This document shows positions 1 through 5,583 of a DNA stretch of 7,602 nucleotides, piece by piece. The notes beneath the pieces are model-generated. The model saw nothing but the letters and a program-made list of their open reading frames with translations. It did no database searches and was not told where the DNA came from. How positions within the stretch are numbered: position 1 is the first letter of the stretch; the number at the start of each line of letters is the position of its first letter. Source of the stretch: Ruminococcus flavefaciens. GTDB lineage: Bacteria > Bacillota > Clostridia > Oscillospirales > Ruminococcaceae. The DNA lies in assembly GCA_002350065.1 (NCBI GenBank), contig DEDQ01000079.1:4752-12353 (forward strand). Direction: 5' to 3'. The translations under genes and the position numbers were made by a program.

Positions 1-18
1 CGCTAAGGGAAGCACTCT

Positions 19-38
19 AAAAACTGAGCTTTGAAGCT
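19..38 (-). terminator. Weak terminator-like element after the zinc operon
   Basis: Right after the last stop codon the minus strand has a 4-bp AGCT/AGCT stem with a TCAA loop, three bases and then TTTTT. The stem is too short for a confident intrinsic terminator. The real one may lie left of the window. No gene is seen in bases 1-37. Confidence 0.25.
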
Positions 39-580
39 TAATCGTTCACTATCTGAGCATTTAGGAGCTGGCAGTATTTGTTTGTGCCCTCCGTATAGAA
101 GTTGAATACACCGGTGACGGTTATCTCCTCGTTTATTTCGGGGTAGTCATCGGGATATTTTTTATCGCCGTCGAGGACGAATTCGATGCCCTGACTACAG
201 CAAGCCATAGCGTCGGTGATAAGGACTGCGAAGTATTCCTTATTCGTTGCGGGGTCCTGATAATAGGCGAAAGGGCTCTTGGCTTTAATCATTCTTCCCG
301 TGTAGTCATAGGGATTATTTACCATATCGAATACCTGACCGTAAACTACGCTTGCGCTCATTGCCGAGAGGTCGAGCATTTCCTCATCGGAAACGCTTAT
401 TGGCTGAGTTTCAGCCTGAGTGGAAGTCTCAGGCTCGGCGAGCTCAGCAGGGGACTTTGTCGGCTCCGAAGACGAAGCTGGAGCGTTTTCCTCTGCGATG
501 CGGTCAACAGTTGAAGTATCGCCGCAGCCGCTCAACGCGAGCAGAGTCGCAGCAGAAAAAGCGGCAATAATTTTTTTCAT
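38..580 (-). CDS. Small lipoprotein with a Cys-Cys motif, last gene of the zinc operon
   Basis: I do not recognise this as a named protein. It has 180 residues: a lipoprotein signal peptide MKKIIAAFSAATLLALSGC with lipobox LSGC (16-19, lipid on Cys19), then a low-complexity Ser/Thr/Pro/Glu linker (about 20-65), then a compact domain (about 75-180). The domain begins with NNPYDYTGRMIKAKSPF (88-104), runs through YFAVLITDAMACCSQGIEF (116-134) with adjacent Cys127-Cys128, and ends with EITVTGVFNFYTEGTNKYCQL (about 152-172) with Cys170. The pattern of short beta strands (GRMIKAK, YFAVLI, GIEFVL, EITVTGVF, YCQLLNAQI) suggests a small OB-like barrel. The CC segment recalls the C-terminal domain of the YcgQ/DUF1980 family, which is tied to zinc homeostasis in Bacillus; that is a resemblance from memory, not a proven relation. 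Overlap with znuB implies co-translation and an accessory role in metal capture outside the membrane. Confidence 0.85.
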   Translation of the reverse strand: MKKIIAAFSAATLLALSGCGDTSTVDRIAEENAPASSSEPTKSPAELAEPETSTQAETQPISVSDEEMLDLSAMSASVVYGQVFDMVNNPYDYTGRMIKAKSPFAYYQDPATNKEYFAVLITDAMACCSQGIEFVLDGDKKYPDDYPEINEEITVTGVFNFYTEGTNKYCQLLNAQIVND

Positions 581-1431
581 GCTCTTGACCTCCCTGTGAA
601 TGCCGATATTATCCAGAAAATGAAGAAAACAGTGATATCGGCTGAGACGATTGTCGAGCCGACGGGAGTTGAAGCGAGTATCGAGATGATGATACCGACA
701 GCAGCGCATATCACTGAGATAATAGCCGAGCAGATGATAACGCCGCGGAAGCTCTTGAAAAGGCGCATAGCCGACAGAGCAGGGAAGATGATGAGCGCAG
801 ATATGAGCAGAGAGCCTACGAGGTTCATTGCAAGGACGATGATAAAGGCAGTGATTATAGCGATAAGCAGGTTATATGCGTCCGAGTTGATACCTGTCGC
901 CTTAGAGAAGCTCTCGTCAAAGGTAACGCTGAATATCTTATTGTAAAAGACGATGAACATGGTGATAACGATGACAGCCATGATAATGCAGAGCCACACA
1001 TCGAACGAGGTAAGCGTGAGAATAAGAGTCGAGCCGAAGAGGGTACTGCACACGTCCGAGCTTATATTAGAGGAAGTGGGGAACAGATTCATGAGCATAT
1101 AGCCGACAGCGAGAGTACCTACGGATATCATCGCGACAGCCGCATCGCCCTTTATCTTGGTATTCTGTCCCGTCCGCAGGAGCAGTATCGCCGCGAGTAT
1201 AGTTATCGGCAGGACGAGAGCCATATTGTTGGTGAGTCCGACTACCGAAGCGACAGCCATTGCGCCGAAAGCGACGTGAGAGAGACCGTCACCGATGAAC
1301 GAGAAGCGCTTGAGTACGAGAGTAACGCCGAGCAGAGAAGAGCATATAGCGATAAGAACTCCGACTATGAAAGCGTTTCTCACGAACGGGTAAGAGAAGT
1401 ATAGCTGGAGCTTTGAGATTATCTCAGGCAT
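577..1431 (-). CDS. znuB: Metal (zinc-type) ABC transporter permease
   Basis: Integral membrane permease of the ABC-3 (ZnuB/MntB/TroC) family, working as a dimer with ZnuC. It has 284 residues and about eight or nine hydrophobic segments; the first starts near residue 20 and the last ends near residue 278. Family hallmarks are VLKRFSFIGDGLSHVAFGAM (39-58), GDAAVAMISVGTLAVGYML (95-113) and the cytoplasmic coupling region NLVGSLLISALIIFPALSA (203-221). The start overlaps znuC by eight bases and has its own RBS. The TGA stop overlaps the ATG of the following lipoprotein gene (ATGA), so the downstream protein should be made in proportion to the permease. Confidence 0.95.
   Translation of the reverse strand: MPEIISKLQLYFSYPFVRNAFIVGVLIAICSSLLGVTLVLKRFSFIGDGLSHVAFGAMAVASVVGLTNNMALVLPITILAAILLLRTGQNTKIKGDAAVAMISVGTLAVGYMLMNLFPTSSNISSDVCSTLFGSTLILTLTSFDVWLCIIMAVIVITMFIVFYNKIFSVTFDESFSKATGINSDAYNLLIAIITAFIIVLAMNLVGSLLISALIIFPALSAMRLFKSFRGVIICSAIISVICAAVGIIISILASTPVGSTIVSADITVFFIFWIISAFTGRSRA
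589..594 (-). promoter_or_regulatory. Ribosome binding site that decides the start of the CC-motif lipoprotein
   Basis: GGGAGG ends eight bases before the ATG at 578-580. The reading frame stays open further upstream through znuB to 709, but only this ATG has a Shine-Dalgarno sequence, starts a signal peptide and forms the ATGA junction with znuB. Confidence 0.88.
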
Positions 1432-2164
1432 TTTCTTCCGCCTCCGTTTCTATGAACGACTTGCCGATCTTGCTGTTGAGGTAGTCCTCCTTAGTGCCGA
1501 AAAACAGCTGCTTTTTCGCAATATGGAGGATATGGCTGGCGTATTTGACAGCCGAAGAGATATCATGTGATACCATAATAATCGTGATACCCTCCTTGTT
1601 GAGGTCGGATATCAGTTCATAGAGGTCATTCTGCGCGTGGGGGTCAAGACCCGTTACCGGCTCATCGAGGAGGAGCATTTTCTCGGTCGCGCAGAGCGCT
1701 CTTGCGAGCAGCACTCTCTGCTGCTGACCGCCGGAAAGGTCGCGGTAGCAGCGACCGGCGAGGTCAGAGATACCGAGCCTTGCCATATTTTCGGCGGCGA
1801 GAGTTTTCTCCTTTGCGTTGTAAAACGGGCGGAAGCCTGTCTTGGAGAGACAGCCCGAGAGGACGATTTCCCTGACGGAAGCTGGGAAGTCCTTCTGCAC
1901 GGGAGTCTGCTGCGGCAGATAGCCTATCTCCTTAGACGAGAAGCCGTTCACCCAAGAGATATCGCCCTTTACCTGTGGCTTTAGTCCGAGCAGAGCCTTT
2001 ATGAGAGTGCTCTTGCCGGAGCCGTTTTCGCCGAGGATACAAAGATAATCACCGCTGTTAACGGTGAAATCGAGATTTTCGGTGACAATGCCGTCCTCAT
2101 AACCGAGGGCGGCGTTTTTGCAGATTATCTGTTCTTTTCTGAACACTTGTGAAGCATCATTCAT
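1424..2164 (-). CDS. znuC: Metal (zinc-type) ABC transporter ATP-binding protein
   Basis: Cytoplasmic ATPase subunit that powers import through the ZnuB permease. At 246 residues it has normal family length, with all nucleotide-binding motifs in order: Walker A GENGSGKST (45-53), Q-loop LPQQ (83-86), signature LSGGQQQR (143-150), Walker B MLLLDEP (163-169), D-loop GLDP (172-175) and the switch His in SHD (199-201). The ATG follows the znuA stop with no gap (TAAATG). Only a weak AGAGG lies 11 bases upstream (2176-2180), which suggests that ribosomes finishing znuA reinitiate here. The last eight bases overlap the start of znuB. Confidence 0.96.
   Translation of the reverse strand: MNDASQVFRKEQIICKNAALGYEDGIVTENLDFTVNSGDYLCILGENGSGKSTLIKALLGLKPQVKGDISWVNGFSSKEIGYLPQQTPVQKDFPASVREIVLSGCLSKTGFRPFYNAKEKTLAAENMARLGISDLAGRCYRDLSGGQQQRVLLARALCATEKMLLLDEPVTGLDPHAQNDLYELISDLNKEGITIIMVSHDISSAVKYASHILHIAKKQLFFGTKEDYLNSKIGKSFIETEAEENA
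1441..1445 (-). promoter_or_regulatory. Ribosome binding site of znuB, inside znuC
   Basis: GGAGG lies nine bases before the ATG at 1431, within the last codons of znuC. It supports the 8-base overlapping start. Confidence 0.75.
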
Positions 2165-3139
2165 TTAATTCAAAGCCTCTTTTATAGCGTCATAGTTTCT
2201 TTCCATGAAATTATAGTATGAGCAGTCCGCCTTATCGTATTCGGGGACAGACTGCATAGAGTAAAGGCTGACTATCTTCTGGTCTTTAGACTTTGTATTT
2301 GAGACCACAGATTTTGCGATAGAGCAGTCAGAGCCCTCTATCGTGAAGATAGTGCCCGCGCCGAGCTCATCAGCCTTGTCCGCGAGGAAAGCGATAGTTT
2401 TGAAGCTTGCCTCAGTTTCAGCCGAGCAGCCGATGAATGCGGCATAGTAGTCGAGACCGTAGTCGTCAACGAGGTAGCGGAATGGGAAGCGGTCGCCGAA
2501 GATGAGGGTCTTATTCTTTGCAGAAGCGGTCATATCGGAGAAATCGCTGTCGAGCTTATTGAGCTTTTCGACGTAAGCGCTGGTATTCTCCTTGAAGGTG
2601 TCGGCGTTATCAGCGTCAGCAGCTTCGAGTTTTTCGTCGATAGCCTCAACGCATTTAACGGCATTTCTGAGCGAGAGCCAGATGTGCTCATCGTACTCAG
2701 GACCTTCCTCCTCGCCTTCTTCCTCTTCTTCCTCAGCCTCCATGCCCTCCTTGAGCTCTTCCTCGCGGAGACTGCTGTCGCCGAGGATATCCATGAGGTC
2801 TATAACGACCATATCCTTGTTGCGGGCTTCTTTCAGGCAATTATCCACCCATTTATCAGATTCGCCGCCGACGTAGATGAATACATCGCAGTCAGAGATA
2901 GTTATCATATCGTCAGCAGTAGGCTGATAGTTGTGGAGGTCGGCGCCGCTGTTGAGAAGGAAGGAGAGCTGAACATCAGCGTCAGAGCCGATTATCTGTC
3001 TTGTCCAGTCATAAATAGGGTATACCGTACATACAACGCTGAGCTTGTCATCGTTATGGGCATTTGCAGATGAACAGCCGGCAAGTCCGGATACAGCGAG
3101 AGCAAGTGCAGCTGATGAAGCTAAAATTTTTCTGAACAT
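2165..3139 (-). CDS. znuA: Metal (zinc-type) ABC transporter substrate-binding lipoprotein
   Basis: Extracytoplasmic binding protein of the cluster A-I (ZnuA/TroA/PsaA) family, which captures Zn2+ or Mn2+ and delivers it to the permease. It has 324 residues. A signal peptide with lipobox LAGC (19-22) makes Cys22 the lipid anchor. The conserved DLHNYQPTADDM (67-78) supplies His69 and DEHIWLS (150-156) supplies His152. The third ligand is usually His in a HxAFxYL-like segment; here the aligned segment is GDRFPFRYL (215-223), so Asp216 takes its place. TIFTIEGSD (263-271) carries Glu268. The loop before His152, His-rich in many zinc binders, is Glu-rich here: six Glu in a row at 136-141 and three more at 143-145. 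First gene of the operon, directly abutting znuC (TAAATG). Zinc is favoured by the operator and gene set; manganese is possible. Confidence 0.93.
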   Translation of the reverse strand: MFRKILASSAALALAVSGLAGCSSANAHNDDKLSVVCTVYPIYDWTRQIIGSDADVQLSFLLNSGADLHNYQPTADDMITISDCDVFIYVGGESDKWVDNCLKEARNKDMVVIDLMDILGDSSLREEELKEGMEAEEEEEEGEEEGPEYDEHIWLSLRNAVKCVEAIDEKLEAADADNADTFKENTSAYVEKLNKLDSDFSDMTASAKNKTLIFGDRFPFRYLVDDYGLDYYAAFIGCSAETEASFKTIAFLADKADELGAGTIFTIEGSDCSIAKSVVSNTKSKDQKIVSLYSMQSVPEYDKADCSYYNFMERNYDAIKEALN

Positions 3140-3146
3140 AGATAGA

Positions 3147-3153
3147 TCCTCCT
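3147..3153 (-). promoter_or_regulatory. Ribosome binding site of znuA
   Basis: AGGAGGA ends seven bases before the ATG at 3139. It is a near-perfect Shine-Dalgarno sequence and fixes the znuA start. Confidence 0.9.
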
Positions 3154-3167
3154 GTGGATAATAAACT

Positions 3168-3182
3168 TGAAAATGATTATCA
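3168..3182. promoter_or_regulatory. Fur/Zur-type operator
   Basis: The 15-bp element TGAAAATGATTATCA is a 7-1-7 inverted repeat with six of seven pairs intact, centred at 3175. It differs from the classical Fur-family core TGATAATNATTATCA at one base. The outer pairs 3167/3183, 3165/3185 and 3164/3186 extend the symmetry. It covers roughly +7 to +21 relative to the predicted start, a position suited to repression by road-block or by blocking promoter clearance. An adjoining minus-strand TAAATCGAAAT (from 3193 downwards) also resembles one half of the Bacillus Zur box. The regulated genes argue for Zur, but Fur or MntR-like control is not excluded. Confidence 0.75.
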
Positions 3183-3195
3183 ATTTCGATTTATG

Positions 3196-3224
3196 ATTAT
3201 ACCACAGTTCGGAGCAGTTGTCAA
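3196..3224 (-). promoter_or_regulatory. Consensus sigma-A promoter of the zinc transporter operon
   Basis: On the minus strand a perfect TTGACA -35 box (3219-3224) and a perfect TATAAT -10 box (3196-3201) are separated by exactly 17 bases. The predicted transcription start is near 3189, giving a leader of about 50 bases before the znuA ATG. A fully consensus promoter implies strong basal transcription that needs a repressor, which agrees with the operator just downstream. Confidence 0.92.
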
Positions 3225-3230
3225 GTATTT

Positions 3231-3247
3231 TTGAGAAAGATTCTCAA
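3231..3247. other. 7-3-7 palindrome upstream of the znuA promoter
   Basis: TTGAGAA and TTCTCAA form a perfect 7-bp inverted repeat with three bases between them, just after the C_GCAxxG stop codon and six bases upstream of the -35 box of the zinc operon. In the plus direction it is followed by TTTTATTTT, in the manner of a weak terminator; in the minus direction it is followed by an A run, so it is a poor terminator for the C_GCAxxG gene. Read as a 7-1-7 element (TGAGAAT-C-TTTCTCA) it also loosely resembles a Fur-family box. Operator or antisense terminator cannot be decided from sequence. Confidence 0.5.
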
Positions 3248-3249
3248 TT

Positions 3250-3711
3250 TTATTTTACGGGCGGATTTTCGGCGATATATCTGTCGAGTACCTCTGCCGC
3301 AGTACGTACAAACCTGATACACGGGCGGGCTTTGTAGTATGTTTCGGTGCGTTTTTCCGGCTGCGGAGTCGAGGTCACGCTGAGCCCTTTCAGGAGCTCG
3401 CGGCAGATGATAGTTTCATGTTCTTTTTTGAATTCGCCGGCGAGGAGCTGTATACGCTTGTAGTGAGCGCCCTTGGAGGCGTCATCGTCCTCGGAGCTGT
3501 ATCCGTAGAGGATACCCGCGACCATGAACATCGCAGAGCAGGCACCGCAGACCTCGCGCATACGACCCATACCTCCGCCGAAAGAGGACGAGAGCCGGAG
3601 CGCGAGCTCCTCATCGAGCCCTGTAACGTCGCAGAATGCGGCAAAAACAGCCTGAGCGCAGTTTCTTCCCTCAGCGAAGAGCTGACAGGCTTTATCAGAG
3701 TGGTCAGTCAT
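3250..3711 (-). CDS. C_GCAxxG_C_C family putative redox-active protein
   Basis: Small cytoplasmic protein of 153 residues belonging to the C_GCAxxG_C_C family, a putative redox or metal-handling group with four conserved Cys and a CGAxxG motif. From memory of the family description, members often lie near transporter genes. The four expected Cys appear as C18 (NCAQAV), C55 (VCGAC), C103 (ICREL) and C131 (RPCIRFV), together with the FGGGMGRM block (44-51). C9, C27 and C58 are extra. The last Gly of CGAxxG is Ala here (CGACSA). No signal peptide or membrane segment is seen. It lies 18 bases after the comF stop and ends 110 bp before znuA, upstream of the zinc operon promoter, so it is probably co-transcribed with comF rather than with the transporter. 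Biochemical function is unknown. Confidence 0.9.
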   Translation of the reverse strand: MTDHSDKACQLFAEGRNCAQAVFAAFCDVTGLDEELALRLSSSFGGGMGRMREVCGACSAMFMVAGILYGYSSEDDDASKGAHYKRIQLLAGEFKKEHETIICRELLKGLSVTSTPQPEKRTETYYKARPCIRFVRTAAEVLDRYIAENPPVK

Positions 3712-3719
3712 AATAATTA

Positions 3720-3724
3720 CCTCC
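3720..3724 (-). promoter_or_regulatory. Ribosome binding site that decides the start of the C_GCAxxG gene
   Basis: The minus strand reads ATGGAGGTAATTATTATG. GGAGG is eight bases before the second ATG (3711). The first ATG (3726) overlaps the Shine-Dalgarno sequence itself and has none of its own, so it is not the start. Confidence 0.85.
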
Positions 3725-3729
3725 ATAGG

Positions 3730-4410
3730 TTATTTTGCAGAAGCCGGGGAGTTGTTGCTGTCTTTTCTTGGAGTTTTACAGCAGCAGGCGCAGTACACCT
3801 TTTTCGCGCCGGCTTTCAGGAGAATATCGGTCATTTCAGCGAGAGTGCTTCCGGTCGTGCAGACGTCGTCCGCAACTATTACAGACTTGCCGGCGATAAG
3901 CTCCGGAGCATTCACAGCGAAAGCGCCCTTGAGATTGACGAGGCGTTCCTGCCTGCTGAGTCCTTTCTGCTGCGTAGTGGAGCGGACCTTTCTCACGGCA
4001 TTGCGGCAAACCGGAATACCGAGCCGCAGGCTCAGCTCCTTTGCGATGAGCTCAGACTGGTTCACGCCGCGTTTTTGAAGGTCATTTCTGAACATCGGAA
4101 CGGGCACGATGATATCCGCCTCGAATCCGGCTTCTCGTATACGTTCCGCGAGAGCACCGCCGAATGCGAACGGAGCGTTGCCGACGATACCGCGCTTCAT
4201 TATAATAATGCTGGCTGATATTTCGGGACGGTATTCGTATGCGGCAGTAAAGCCGGAGCTCCCCGCGACGCTGAAATCGTCATTGTAAGGAACGAGCTTG
4301 CCGCTGCACTCGGGACAGAAGCTGTCGTTAGCGCCTATCACCTCTCCGCAGACAGGACAGCGCGAGGGATAGAGCAGAGCAGCGAGCTCGCGAAGAAAGC
4401 TTCTTTTCAT
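3730..4410 (-). CDS. comF: ComF-family phosphoribosyltransferase-like protein
   Basis: Double-zinc-finger/phosphoribosyltransferase protein of the ComF (ComFC/GntX) family. In transformable bacteria it works with the ComFA helicase in the cytoplasm during DNA uptake, but it is also widespread in species without known competence. I choose the ATG at 4410, giving 226 residues, because it forms a TGATG junction with the methyltransferase stop and yields the usual start MKRSFLRELAALLYPSRCPVCG-like N terminus. An ATG at 4434 would add eight residues and lacks a better RBS. Visible motifs: zinc-binding Cys pairs CPVC (18-21) and CPEC (32-35), VPVP (102-105), RGVNQSE (114-120), TTQQKGLSRQERLVNLKGAF (145-164) and the PRPP loop VIVADDVCTTGST (177-189). 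The C-terminal YCACCCK (206-212) adds a Cys cluster. No other competence gene is in the window. Confidence 0.93.
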   Translation of the reverse strand: MKRSFLRELAALLYPSRCPVCGEVIGANDSFCPECSGKLVPYNDDFSVAGSSGFTAAYEYRPEISASIIIMKRGIVGNAPFAFGGALAERIREAGFEADIIVPVPMFRNDLQKRGVNQSELIAKELSLRLGIPVCRNAVRKVRSTTQQKGLSRQERLVNLKGAFAVNAPELIAGKSVIVADDVCTTGSTLAEMTDILLKAGAKKVYCACCCKTPRKDSNNSPASAK

Positions 4411-5525
4411 CAGAAGTACATATAGAGCTGGCATTTTATCATGCCGTTGTAGAGCTTACGGCGTTTTTTAGCCTTTTCGCCGAAGAAGTCCTCAAACTGC
4501 TCATGCGGCGAAATTATATAGCTCTGACGGCTGCCGCCCTTACCGAGAACTCTTCCCATGCGTCGGTAGATGTCCTCAGCCTCGCGGAGCTCGAGAAGTC
4601 TCTCACCGTAGGGAGGGTTGCAGATAACGATAGAATCCTCGGGCTGAACGAACTTGTTGATATCAGCCTGCTCGACTTTGATACGCGACTTTATGCCGGC
4701 TTTGTGGGCGTTGTCGAGAGTGAGAGCAACAGCGGCGTCGTCGATATCGAAGCCGAAAGCCTGAAAATTAGCGGAGCGGTCAACGCCGTCGATAGCGCGT
4801 TTGCGTTCCTCCTGCCAGATTTTCGGGTCGAGTGAGCCCCATTTCTCGGCGGCGAAGCGGCGGTTTATGCCTACGGGGATTTTCAGAGCCTTCATAGCGG
4901 CTTCGATGAGTAGGGTACCGCTTCCGCAGAATGGGTCGCAGACGATAGAATCGGGACGAACACGCGCGAGGTCGATGATGCCTGCGGCGAGAGTTTCCTT
5001 TATGGGGGCGGCATTGGAATTACGCCTGTATCCGCGCTTGTGGAGCCCTACTCCGCTCGTGTCGAGGTATAGAGTAACAACGTCTTTGAGGATACTGAAC
5101 TTTATCTGCACCGTTGGACCGCTCTCGCTGAACCAGCTCACGCCGTACTTGGACTTGAGTCTTTCGACAGCGGCTTTCTTGATGATAGACTGGCAGTCCG
5201 GAACGCTGTGGAGCGCCGAATTGAGGGAATAGCCCTTAACGGGGAAAGCGTCGTCGACACCGATGAAGCGTTCGAGCTCGACGGAGCGGACGCCTTGAAA
5301 GAGGTCCTCGAAAGTTTCGGCTCTGAATTCGATGAGCTCGATGAGGACTCTTTCCGCAGTTGAAAGGCAGAGATTAGCTCTTGCGAGGATATTCTCGTCG
5401 CCGGAGAAGGTTATTTTTCCGTCGCTGACAGAGAGGTCAGTACCGCCTATTTTTGTTATTTCGTATTTCAGCACGCTTTCCAGACCGAAATGGCAGGGAC
5501 AGCAAAGTCTGAGTTTATTATCCAT
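4410..5525 (-). CDS. rlmL: THUMP-domain class I SAM-dependent RNA methyltransferase (RlmL/YpsC-like)
   Basis: Cytoplasmic enzyme expected to transfer a methyl group from S-adenosylmethionine to a guanine N2 in RNA; relatives act on 23S rRNA. The length of 371 residues fits the single-domain RlmL/YpsC group, not the long two-domain RlmKL of enterobacteria. In order: an N-terminal ferredoxin-like segment (CPCHFGLESVLKYEI, 9-23), a THUMP domain to about residue 155, the linker GLHKRGYRR (160-168) typical of this family, and a Rossmann methyltransferase domain with the SAM-binding motif DPFCGSGT (197-204), an acidic FDID (259-262) and the catalytic NPPYGER (303-309). All catalytic motifs are intact. 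The stop codon overlaps the next gene's ATG by one base (TGATG), so the two should be translationally coupled. The exact target base cannot be told from sequence alone. Confidence 0.93.
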   Translation of the reverse strand: MDNKLRLCCPCHFGLESVLKYEITKIGGTDLSVSDGKITFSGDENILARANLCLSTAERVLIELIEFRAETFEDLFQGVRSVELERFIGVDDAFPVKGYSLNSALHSVPDCQSIIKKAAVERLKSKYGVSWFSESGPTVQIKFSILKDVVTLYLDTSGVGLHKRGYRRNSNAAPIKETLAAGIIDLARVRPDSIVCDPFCGSGTLLIEAAMKALKIPVGINRRFAAEKWGSLDPKIWQEERKRAIDGVDRSANFQAFGFDIDDAAVALTLDNAHKAGIKSRIKVEQADINKFVQPEDSIVICNPPYGERLLELREAEDIYRRMGRVLGKGGSRQSYIISPHEQFEDFFGEKAKKRRKLYNGMIKCQLYMYF

Positions 5526-5530
5526 ATTTA

Positions 5531-5536
5531 TCTCCT
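5531..5536 (-). promoter_or_regulatory. Ribosome binding site of the RNA methyltransferase gene
   Basis: The minus strand reads AAAAGGAGATAAATATG, which places AGGAGA five bases before the ATG at 5525. This supports that start. No convincing -35/-10 pair is visible in the 58-bp gap, so transcription may come from readthrough past the hairpin or from a promoter inside the PBP coding sequence. Confidence 0.8.
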
Positions 5537-5545
5537 TTTAAATCT

Positions 5546-5576
5546 AAGACCTGTCCGCTGTATGCGAACAGGTCTT
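5546..5576 (-). terminator. Strong hairpin between the PBP and methyltransferase genes
   Basis: A 9-bp perfect stem (AAGACCTGT with ACAGGTCTT) is extended by one more pair and CGC/GCG around a 5-base loop. In the minus-strand RNA the extra pair is a U-G wobble; in a plus-strand RNA it is a C-A mismatch, so the fold is better in the minus transcript. It begins 8 bases after the PBP stop codon, the usual place for a terminator. However, the long T tract lies on the other side (plus strand 5575-5579); the minus strand reads only AGATTT after the stem. It may be a weak terminator or attenuator for the PBP transcript, a plus-strand terminator, or act in both directions. Confidence 0.6.
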
Positions 5577-5583
5577 TTTGTTA

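Noticed and set aside
581..709. N-terminal extension of the CC lipoprotein up to an ATG at 709
   Set aside because: The extra 43 residues overlap znuB, are Arg/His-rich and would precede the lipoprotein signal peptide; the ATG at 580 has the RBS and the ATGA junction.
2592..2876. Plus-strand Ser-rich open frame over the znuA acidic loop
   Set aside because: It is the reverse-complement shadow of the Glu-codon run in znuA.
3140..3190. Riboswitch in the znuA leader
   Set aside because: The leader is only about 50 bases, too short for a known metal riboswitch, and the palindrome in it is better explained as a protein-binding operator.
3418..4218. Long plus-strand open frame of 266 codons over comF and the C_GCAxxG gene
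   Set aside because: It is antisense to two genes with clear family motifs, lacks a recognisable domain and RBS, and arises from the codon bias of the opposite strand.
4411..4434. Upstream ATG of comF at 4434
   Set aside because: It lacks an RBS, adds eight residues not typical of the family, and the ATG at 4410 forms a TGATG coupling junction.
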